NCBI GenBank assembly: GCA_030152405.1
Contig: JASLJL010000191.1
Location: 1-5,917, forward strand
Direction: 5' to 3'
DNA: 5,917 nt
DNA from: Gordonia sp. (in: high G+C Gram-positive bacteria)
Lineage (GTDB): Bacteria; Actinomycetota; Actinomycetes; Mycobacteriales; Mycobacteriaceae
Shown piece after piece: positions 1-4,639 of the stretch (positions are counted from its first letter, which is position 1; the number at the start of each line of letters is the position of its first letter). A program made the position numbers and the translations under genes. Below the pieces are notes generated by a model, which had not been told where the DNA came from, searched no databases, and saw only the letters and a list, made by a program, of their open reading frames with translations.

Positions 1-256
1 GGGTGCGGCTTCGGCGAGGATCTGCCGCGCCTTCACCGCCGTCACCTCCACGCCGCGTCGCGACCGAACGAACCACAGAGTGCGGGCGCCTTCGATGACG
101 AAGTCGGCGAGCAGTCGAGCGGCCGGCGCGGAGGCCGCACGACTGCTCGCCGACTTCGTCATCGAAGGCGCCCGCACTCTGTGCTTCGTTCGGTCGCGAC
201 GCGGCGTGGAGGTGACGGCGGTGAAGGCGCGGCAGATCCTCGCCGAAGCCGCACCC
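1..256. repeat. 256-bp near-perfect palindrome at window start
   Basis: Base i pairs with base 257-i across the whole interval, so 1-128 is the reverse complement of 129-256. By hand I find four mismatched pairs: 73/184, 118/139, 125/132 and 126/131. The axis lies at 128/129. The right arm continues smoothly into the helicase reading frame, so it is the authentic copy and the left arm is an inverted duplicate of the same coding sequence. No transposase or target-site pattern accompanies it, so it does not look like an insertion-sequence end. A fold-back (hairpin-primed) artefact at a contig end is the simplest explanation. A genuine inverted duplication is possible. The palindrome touches base 1, so its true length is unknown. 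Confidence 0.95.
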
Positions 257-1582
257 GACCTGGTCGACCGCGTGGCCGCCTACCGCGCGGGCTATCTCGC
301 CGACGATCGCCGGGCGCTGGAACGCGCTCTCGCCGACGGCGATCTGCTCGGCGTCGCGACGACGAACGCACTCGAGCTCGGCGTCGACATCAGCGGCCTC
401 GACGCCGTCGTCGTCGCCGGGTATCCGGGTACCGTCGCATCGTTCTGGCAGCAGGCCGGGCGCGCCGGGCGACGCGGCGAGGGATCGCTCGTCGTGATGA
501 TCGCGCGCGACGATCCGCTCGACACGTACCTCGTCCACCACCCGGAGGCTCTGCTGGAGCGCCCCGTCGAGGCGACCGTCACCGATCCGACCAACCCGTA
601 CGTCCTCGGTCCGCATCTCCTGTGCGCCGCCACCGAGTTCCCGATCACCGACGAGGAGGCCGCCTCCTGGCGGGCTCTCGACGTGATCGACGAACTCGTC
701 GCGGACGGGCGACTGAAGCGACGCAAGGCCGGCTGGTACCCGGCGCCCGGGCTGGACCCGCACGGCGACATCGACATCCGCGGCGGGATCGGCGGTCAGG
801 TCTTGATCGTCGACGCGACGACGTCCCGGCTGCTCGGCACCGTCGACTCGTCGAGGGCCAAGACCTCGGTGTTCCCCGGAGCGGTGTACCTGCATCAGGG
901 CGAGAGCTTCGTCGTCGACGAACTCGACCTCGACGACGGCCTCGCCCTCGCGCACCCCGAGGAGCCGGACTGGACCACGTCACCGCGCGAGGTGAGCGAC
1001 GTCGTCATCGAACGGACTCTGGAGCAGCGTTCGTTCGGTCCACTGACGGTCGCCTTCGTCGAGGTGACGGTGACGAGCCAGGTGGTCGGGTTCCTGCGGA
1101 AGGCGTTGTCGGGCGAGATCCTGGATCAGGTGGCCCTCGATCTCCCGGAGGAGAGCCTGCCCACCCGGGCTGTCATGTACACGATGGATCCGGACGCGAT
1201 GGTCGACGCCGGGATCGCTCCGGACAAGTTCCCGGGCGCACTGCACGCCGCCGAGCACGCCGCCATCGGAATGCTCGGCCTGGTCGCGACCTGCGACCGG
1301 TGGGACATCGGCGGCCTGTCGACGGACGTGCATCCACAGACCGCACTCCCCACGGTGTTCGTCTACGACGGTTTTCCCGGCGGTGCGGGCTTCGCCGAGC
1401 GCGGCTACCACGCGTTCGCGGACTGGATCGCCGCGACCGACGTCGCCGTCTCCTCCTGCGCATGCGACTTCGGCTGTCCATCGTGTGTGCAGTCGCCCAA
1501 GTGCGGCAACGGAAACGAGCCCCTAGACAAGGAGCACGCGATCAAACTCCTCCGCCTGCTCGGGCGGTTGTACGGAAGCTGA
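80..1582 (+). CDS. 5'-truncated DECH-type superfamily II helicase, MrfA/SftH-like (Rv3649 homologue)
   Basis: This is the C-terminal part of a 3'-5' DNA helicase thought to act in DNA repair, as Bacillus MrfA and mycobacterial SftH do. The RecA2 domain is present: FVRSRRG (residues 36-42 of this reading), motif V around ATTNALELGVD (93-103) and motif VI QQAGRAGRRGEG (124-135). A linker or winged-helix stretch and a DUF1998/MZB-type domain (about 385-478) follow. The latter ends in a cysteine cluster, C460, C462, C466, C469 and C475, which should bind zinc. Walker A and the DEAD/DECH box are missing because everything before base 129 is the inverted copy. The frame is open back to base 2 and the GTG at 80 is only formal; the first 16 codons are not native. 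It converges with the vapC-like gene, 4 bp between stops. Family assignment is firm, repair role inferred from homologues. Confidence 0.9.
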   Translation: MRAPSMTKSASSRAAGAEAARLLADFVIEGARTLCFVRSRRGVEVTAVKARQILAEAAPDLVDRVAAYRAGYLADDRRALERALADGDLLGVATTNALELGVDISGLDAVVVAGYPGTVASFWQQAGRAGRRGEGSLVVMIARDDPLDTYLVHHPEALLERPVEATVTDPTNPYVLGPHLLCAATEFPITDEEAASWRALDVIDELVADGRLKRRKAGWYPAPGLDPHGDIDIRGGIGGQVLIVDATTSRLLGTVDSSRAKTSVFPGAVYLHQGESFVVDELDLDDGLALAHPEEPDWTTSPREVSDVVIERTLEQRSFGPLTVAFVEVTVTSQVVGFLRKALSGEILDQVALDLPEESLPTRAVMYTMDPDAMVDAGIAPDKFPGALHAAEHAAIGMLGLVATCDRWDIGGLSTDVHPQTALPTVFVYDGFPGGAGFAERGYHAFADWIAATDVAVSSCACDFGCPSCVQSPKCGNGNEPLDKEHAIKLLRLLGRLYGS

Positions 1583-1592
1583 TCGGTCAGCT
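1577..1592. terminator. Small hairpin spanning both convergent stop codons (weak bidirectional terminator candidate)
   Basis: AGCTGA (1577-1582), loop TCGG, then TCAGCT (1587-1592) form a perfect 6-bp stem. The helicase stop TGA (1580-1582) and the vapC-like stop (TCA on plus, 1587-1589) pair with each other in the stem. There is no T-run on either side, so it is not a classic intrinsic terminator. Termination here is a guess from position. Confidence 0.3.
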
Positions 1593-1985
1593 GCGCGTAT
1601 CCAACGTGCGGGTGTGAACGGCGTCGATCATCACTGTGTCGCTCGTCGCGATCGTCAGACCTCGCCGAGCGGCCTGAGCAACGATCATCCGGTCGAACGG
1701 ATCTCGATGATCCCAGTCCAGCGTGCCCGCGAGAATCGCATCGCGAGCGTCGACCGGCAGATCGACGGCAGACATCGAATCAAGCGTCTCCGGCCACGTC
1801 GCCAGTAGCGGACCCGCCTCCAGCTTTCCCAACCTCGCCTTCGTCGCCACCTCCCAAGCAGTCGCCGACGACACGTAGACCTCCGAAGCCGGATCACCGA
1901 TCACCGACAGCGCCTCAGCATTCAGCCTGCTCGGTTCCTTCAACAGCCACAACAACGCGTTGGTGTCGAGCAGGATCGACGTCAC
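1587..1985 (-). CDS. VapC-type PIN-domain ribonuclease toxin
   Basis: This is probably a metal-dependent RNase that blocks translation when its antitoxin is lost. From the GTG at 1985 it has 132 residues, a usual size for the family. The PIN acidic residues are in place: D7 in LLDTNALLW, E45 in SATAWEVATK, D95/D98 in HRDPFDRM and D116 in IATSD. Start choice: GGGAGGG at 1992-1998 lies 6 bases before the GTG. That GTG also makes a 4-bp GTGA overlap with the antitoxin stop. A longer TTG reading from 2000 would contain the ribosome binding site itself, so I reject it. It is translationally coupled to the antitoxin upstream. A sampled line (1621-1680) is 65% GC against 77% in a sampled helicase line (241-300), which fits acquisition by transfer. 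The RNA target cannot be read from sequence. Confidence 0.9.
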   Translation of the reverse strand: MTSILLDTNALLWLLKEPSRLNAEALSVIGDPASEVYVSSATAWEVATKARLGKLEAGPLLATWPETLDSMSAVDLPVDARDAILAGTLDWDHRDPFDRMIVAQAARRGLTIATSDTVMIDAVHTRTLDTRS

Positions 1986-2206
1986 GAGTCGCCCTCCCAA
2001 GCAGCGAGCTCGCTGTCGGGCAGCGGAGCGTCGAAGTCTTCGGGAACAACCATCCCCGGGAACTGACCGAACTGTCGCGTCGTCGGAACCACTGGCGACA
2101 GAACAGCGACCGGCCTTCCGTGGTTCGTGATCGTCACTGGAACTCCCGTCCGCTCGACTTCAGCGAGCACCGCATTCAGTCGCGCCTTCGCGTCTGTACT
2201 GCTCAT
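1982..2206 (-). CDS. Phd/YefM- or VapB-type antitoxin
   Basis: This small protein should neutralise the adjacent PIN toxin and, as is usual in these pairs, bind its own promoter. The N-terminal half (MSSTDAKARLNAVLAEVERTG onward, ending near GRPVAVLSP) has the Phd-like DNA-binding and dimerising pattern. The C-terminal tail (about residues 44-74) is acidic and proline-rich, with PEDFDAPLPDSEL, typical of a toxin-binding segment. Two ATG starts are possible, at 2215 and 2206. GGAGG (2216-2220) directly abuts the first with no spacer but is 9 bases from the second, so I prefer 2206 (74 residues; the longer form has 77). The stop overlaps the toxin GTG by 4 bp. It is first in a two-gene operon with an inverted repeat just upstream. 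Family call is confident; the split between Phd and VapB naming is not. Confidence 0.85.
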   Translation of the reverse strand: MSSTDAKARLNAVLAEVERTGVPVTITNHGRPVAVLSPVVPTTRQFGQFPGMVVPEDFDAPLPDSELAAWEGDS

Positions 2207-2215
2207 CACGTTCAT

Positions 2216-2220
2216 CCTCC
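2216..2220 (-). promoter_or_regulatory. Ribosome binding site deciding the antitoxin start
   Basis: GGAGG on the minus strand touches the ATG at 2215 but lies 9 bases from the ATG at 2206. The spacing therefore supports the downstream start. Confidence 0.6.
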
Positions 2221-2227
2221 AAGCGTA

Positions 2228-2256
2228 CGCATAAATTGACTATCGCCAATAGTCAA
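2228..2256 (-). promoter_or_regulatory. Candidate vapBC promoter
   Basis: On the minus strand TTGACT (2256-2251) is followed after 17 bases by TATGCG (2233-2228), a reasonable -35 and a poor -10. Transcription would begin close to the GGAGG at 2220, just ahead of the antitoxin start. The -35 lies inside one arm of the inverted repeat, as expected for an autoregulated toxin-antitoxin operon. The -10 match is weak, so the exact placement is uncertain. Confidence 0.4.
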
Positions 2257-2259
2257 TTT
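2233..2259. promoter_or_regulatory. AT-rich inverted repeat, probable toxin-antitoxin operator
   Basis: Perfect 11-bp arms, AAATTGACTAT (2233-2243) and ATAGTCAATTT (2249-2259), flank the 5-base spacer CGCCA. The line 2221-2280 is only 43% GC (26 of 60), against about 65-77% in the two gene lines I sampled. The repeat lies 26 bp before the preferred antitoxin start and overlaps the predicted -35. An antitoxin or antitoxin-toxin operator is the best reading. It also follows the end of the tad operon on the same strand, so a role as a transcript-end hairpin is possible, but the stem is AT-rich and no U-tract follows. Confidence 0.65.
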
Positions 2260-2270
2260 CATCGAACCAC

Positions 2271-2627
2271 TCACTCCTCCACCGGACCCGCACGGGCGGC
2301 CGCCACGGCATCCCGAACGCCCAGCCCACCGAGCCGAACCGCGACCACCACTCGAAGGACGACGTCTTGTCCGTCCACCGCGCACGACTCGATCCGCGGT
2401 CGGCCGTCCGCCGACGCGAGCAGTTCCATCGCGGCGACGCATCCGTCGTCGCCGAGCACATGTGCAGACGCGGCAGCGAGCGCTCCGAGGTCGGCCGCAC
2501 TCTGCGCCCGATGGCGAGCGACAACAGCCGCTCCGACGTACAGGACACCGACCAGCACACTGGCGAGAGCCGCGATCACCGCTGCACCGGTGATCGTCGA
2601 GAAGCCCTCGTCATTCCGCCGAAGCAT
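2271..2627 (-). CDS. Rv3654c-like TadE/TadG-type membrane protein, last gene of the tad operon
   Basis: This belongs to the small 'helicase/secretion neighborhood TadE-like' family and is presumably a minor pseudopilin or assembly factor of the Flp pilus. From the ATG at 2627 it has 118 residues. A short basic, charged N-terminus (RRNDEG) precedes a hydrophobic helix (about 13-36). VVARHRAQSAADLGALAAA (about 35-53) follows, then a small extracytoplasmic domain with two cysteines (C63, C82) that could form a disulphide, then a tail ending ARAGPVEE. The glycine before the helix resembles a class III prepilin site, but position +5 is threonine rather than glutamate, so processing is doubtful. 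It overlaps the upstream TadE gene by 17 bp. A GTG at 2636 is an alternative start; the ribosome binding site is weak for either. Family is clear from pattern and context; function is not established. Confidence 0.8.
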   Translation of the reverse strand: MLRRNDEGFSTITGAAVIAALASVLVGVLYVGAAVVARHRAQSAADLGALAAASAHVLGDDGCVAAMELLASADGRPRIESCAVDGQDVVLRVVVAVRLGGLGVRDAVAAARAGPVEE

Positions 2628-2973
2628 CAGCCGCACCTGCGGGCTCGACCGCTGCAACAGCCCGCGCAGAGACCTTCAACAACGGCACCAGCGGGACGTC
2701 GGCCGACACCGTGACAGTGACCGTCTCCCCTGACGTCACCACCGCGACTGACGCACCCGCGGGAGCGACCCTGCGGCCGACGGGTTCGGCCGACGCGTCG
2801 CCCGCCGCGGTGAGTCTGGCGACTTCACGCGCGGCGTCCGTGCATCGGATCTGGGTCGCCACCCCCGCGACGGCCCCGATCCCCACGAGCAGGAACGCGG
2901 CGATCGCCGCCAACGCGAAGGCGGCTTCGACGGTCACCATCCCTCGCTCGTCGACGAACAGCCTGCTGAGCAC
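2611..2973 (-). CDS. TadE-like pseudopilin
   Basis: This is a minor pilin-like subunit expected to sit in the inner membrane and join or prime the Flp pilus. In 120 residues it shows a short basic N-terminus, then DERG followed by MVTVE. That is a type IVb prepilin peptidase site, with cleavage after G11 and the conserved glutamate at +5 (E16). A hydrophobic helix follows at about 17-39, then the CTDAAREVARLTAAGD segment typical of actinobacterial TadE proteins. The rest is a small beta-rich domain (SVAVVTSGETVTVTVSADV). The GTG start at 2973 comes one base after the pilin stop, with only a weak ribosome binding site, so it likely depends on translation of the pilin gene. It corresponds to Rv3655c by gene order. 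Confidence 0.85.
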   Translation of the reverse strand: MLSRLFVDERGMVTVEAAFALAAIAAFLLVGIGAVAGVATQIRCTDAAREVARLTAAGDASAEPVGRRVAPAGASVAVVTSGETVTVTVSADVPLVPLLKVSARAVAAVEPAGAADASAE

Positions 2974-2974
2974 G

Positions 2975-3184
2975 TCAACCGACCGATGTGCTGAGCGCCT
3001 TCGAGATGATCCCGGTCAGTGCGGAGACGACGTTGTCACCGGTCACGACCGTGTAGAGGATCGCCCCGAAAGCCGCGGCCGCGATCGTGCCGATGGCGTA
3101 CTCCGCCGTCGACATGCCCTCCTCATCGGCGATCAACCGACCCGCAAGCGTCTTGATCTCGGCAGTCCATCGATGCGTGCCCAT
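2975..3184 (-). CDS. Flp-type major pilin (DUF4244 family)
   Basis: This is the presumed main structural subunit of the pilus. From the ATG at 3184 it is 69 residues. A leader ending DEEG is followed by MSTAEYAIGT; cleavage after G23 would leave a mature peptide of 46 residues with glutamate at +5 (E28) and tyrosine at +6, the Flp signature. The hydrophobic helix runs from about 31 to 48, followed by TGDNVVSALTGIISKALS. I chose this start because GGGGGAG lies just upstream and the leader then has normal length; the in-frame extension back to 3262 is arginine-rich and unlike a leader. It is the only tad gene here with a substantial upstream gap (94 bp), which suits higher expression than its neighbours. 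It corresponds to Rv3656c by order. Confidence 0.9.
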   Translation of the reverse strand: MGTHRWTAEIKTLAGRLIADEEGMSTAEYAIGTIAAAAFGAILYTVVTGDNVVSALTGIISKALSTSVG

Positions 3185-3278
3185 TTCTCCCCCTGAAATC
3201 GTCGAACCCGCGTGTCGAGCCCTTCGTAAGTGAAGACGCGCGCCGCGCCGATCCGGTTCCACGTCTGTCCACAGGCAC
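3185..3278 (-). other. 94-bp tadC-flp intergenic gap with a short direct repeat
   Basis: This is the largest gap inside the operon. It contains GTCGAACCC (3201-3209) and GTCGAGCCC (3214-3222) on the plus strand, a 9-bp direct repeat with one mismatch and a 13-bp period. I see no convincing -35/-10 pair and no strong terminator. An internal promoter or mRNA processing site for the pilin is possible but unproven. Confidence 0.35.
3187..3193 (-). promoter_or_regulatory. Strong ribosome binding site of the Flp pilin
   Basis: GGGGGAG on the minus strand ends two bases before the ATG at 3184. It is the clearest ribosome binding site in the tad operon and decides the pilin start against the longer reading. 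Confidence 0.65.
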
Positions 3279-3863
3279 TCAGACCGAGCCCAGCATCCCC
3301 GACGCGAGGCCGATCACCACGGGCACGATCCCGAGGCACACGAACGCGGGCAGGAAGCACAGCCCCAGCGGGCCGCTGACCTTCACACCCGCCTTCTCCG
3401 CCGCTTCCACCGCCCGATCGGCCTCCACACGCCGCATCTGCGCGGCGAGGTCGGTCACCCCGTCGGCCAACGACGCTCCCGCCCGCGACGCGCGACGTGC
3501 CAGCGACGCGAGATCGGCGAAGGACGGATCGTCCGTTCCGCGGTCGAACGCCCATGCCGACTCCGGGTCCGCGCCCATCGCGAGCAGTTCCGCAGCACGC
3601 TGCATCGGCTCTGCGACGGCGGCGGGAGCACCCTCGGCCGCGATCTCGGCCGCGGACGACACGGGCAGTCCGCTCCGCAGGCAGACGGCGAACATGTCGT
3701 AGGCCGCCGCCGTGTCGAAGGGATCCGGTCGCAGCCGTCCACGGCCCAGCCACCGGGCTTCGCGGACCGCTCGTGGCCGTTCGACGACTCTCGCCACGGT
3801 CCACTCCGGGCCCGGCCAGACGCACAGGGCGGCGCAGATGCACGCCGCGATCAGCAGAATCAC
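3279..3863 (-). CDS. TadC-like inner-membrane platform protein (type II secretion F domain)
   Basis: This is one of two membrane proteins that should couple the TadA ATPase to pilus assembly. From the GTG at 3863 it has 194 residues. A short N-terminal hydrophobic segment (2-16) is followed by a cytoplasmic helical T2SSF domain (about 53-150), with the pattern AAAYDMFAVCLRSGLPVSSA. The C-terminal AEKAGVKVSGPLGLCFLPAF segment leads into a transmembrane helix (about 166-188). It is a short TadC, apparently normal for actinobacterial loci. The start is set by a 4-bp GTGA overlap with the tadB stop and an AAGGTGA-like ribosome binding site shortly upstream; the in-frame extension to 3899 merely overlaps tadB. 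It corresponds to Rv3657c by order. Confidence 0.88.
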   Translation of the reverse strand: MILLIAACICAALCVWPGPEWTVARVVERPRAVREARWLGRGRLRPDPFDTAAAYDMFAVCLRSGLPVSSAAEIAAEGAPAAVAEPMQRAAELLAMGADPESAWAFDRGTDDPSFADLASLARRASRAGASLADGVTDLAAQMRRVEADRAVEAAEKAGVKVSGPLGLCFLPAFVCLGIVPVVIGLASGMLGSV

Positions 3864-4639
3864 CGCATCACCTTCTCGGTGATCGCGACCGTCCACCACA
3901 CGCCGGCGACGGCGAGGCCGGTGCCGATGACCAGGAGGATTCCACCGACGCCCGGCCGTAGGAGAACCGCCAACGGCGCGGCGCCCATCGCCTGCCCCAG
4001 TGCGATGCCGAGCAGCGGCAGCATCGCCAACACGGTCGCCGTCGCCCGCGGCCCGGCCAGGCCGGCGCGCGTGCGCGACGCGTGTTCGGCGCGCACAGCA
4101 AGATCAGCGCGCAGCGACCGCATCAGATCGATCATCGGCAGACCTCGACCGGCCGACGCGGCCCATGCCGCTGCGAGACGATCCAGGCCCGCCGCAGCAC
4201 CGTCCACCGGATCGCCTCCGAGTTCGGCGCGGGCCGCCATCCTCGCGAGCTCGCCCGCGACGTCGGACGGTCCGTCTCTCGAGAGCTCGTCCGCCGCCAC
4301 CCGGCACGCATGGACGATCGGCGCCCCCACCGACATCTCGGCAATCATCACCGACAGCGCATGTCGCACCTGCTCGTCACGGAAGTCCTGTGCGGCTCGA
4401 CGGACCGACCGACGGTGGACGCCGATCACCGTGGCGGCGACCAGCCCCGCGGAGACCGCCGTCGCCGCGCCGACCGCCACCCCGACGAGCAGCGGGAACG
4501 CCGCCACGGCCCAGATCGGATCGATCCCGCTGAGTGCCCATGCGCGACTCCGCCGTCTCGGCAGCCGCCGGAAGACGGCAGGTCGCGGCCACAGCAGAAC
4601 GGTTGAACCCGCCGCCGCGAGAAGCGGCCCGACGCTCAT
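3860..4639 (-). CDS. TadB-like inner-membrane platform protein (type II secretion F domain)
   Basis: This is the partner of TadC in the Flp pilus membrane platform. From the ATG at 4639 it has 259 residues. There are hydrophobic helices at about 41-75, a cytoplasmic T2SSF domain from about 90 to 195 (VRHALSVMIAEMSVGAPIVH, then GRGLPMIDLMRSLRADL), and two C-terminal membrane helices (about 200-228 and 232-252). An ATGA overlap with the tadA stop fixes the start and implies translational coupling; the longer reading to 4711 lies inside tadA. The predicted N-terminal segment (4-18) is only weakly hydrophobic, so the number of membrane passes is uncertain. It corresponds to Rv3658c by order. Confidence 0.88.
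   Translation of the reverse strand: MSVGPLLAAAGSTVLLWPRPAVFRRLPRRRSRAWALSGIDPIWAVAAFPLLVGVAVGAATAVSAGLVAATVIGVHRRSVRRAAQDFRDEQVRHALSVMIAEMSVGAPIVHACRVAADELSRDGPSDVAGELARMAARAELGGDPVDGAAAGLDRLAAAWAASAGRGLPMIDLMRSLRADLAVRAEHASRTRAGLAGPRATATVLAMLPLLGIALGQAMGAAPLAVLLRPGVGGILLVIGTGLAVAGVWWTVAITEKVMR

Noticed and set aside
80..128. GTG at 80 as the true start of the helicase
   Set aside because: These codons come from the inverted left arm of the palindrome, and the frame is open back to base 2. The protein lacks the N-terminal RecA domain its family needs, so the start is artificial.
1..256. Palindrome as transposon terminal repeats or an origin
   Set aside because: The arms are ordinary helicase coding sequence, there is no transposase, and the spacer is essentially zero. 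Nothing else suggests a mobile element or an origin.
181..1617. Long plus-strand reading of 478 residues across the helicase
   Set aside because: It is an arginine-rich shadow frame inside a gene with clear helicase motifs; high GC suppresses stop codons.
1614..1808. Small plus-strand ORF opposite the toxin
   Set aside because: No recognisable domain or ribosome binding site; it lies fully antisense to a gene with intact PIN motifs.
1587..2000. TTG at 2000 as the toxin start
   Set aside because: The extra codons include the GGGAGGG ribosome binding site itself; the GTG at 1985 has correct spacing and the GTGA overlap.
2233..2259. Inverted repeat as an intrinsic terminator of the tad operon
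   Set aside because: The stem is AT-rich and no U-tract follows on the minus strand. Its overlap with a -35 candidate makes an operator the better reading, though read-through control cannot be excluded.
2212..2442. 76-residue minus-strand ORF across the end of the tad operon
   Set aside because: Its N-terminal part is an Arg/Gly-rich shadow of the TadE/TadG-like gene. Only the last 16 codons are noted, as a speculative leader.
3185..3262. Extended N-terminus of the Flp pilin
   Set aside because: The extension is arginine-rich and lies upstream of the strong ribosome binding site at 3187-3193; Flp leaders are short.
3133..3843. 236-residue minus-strand ORF over tadC and the flp leader
   Set aside because: Low-complexity Arg/Gly-rich frame overlapping two genes with clear family features; no domain pattern.
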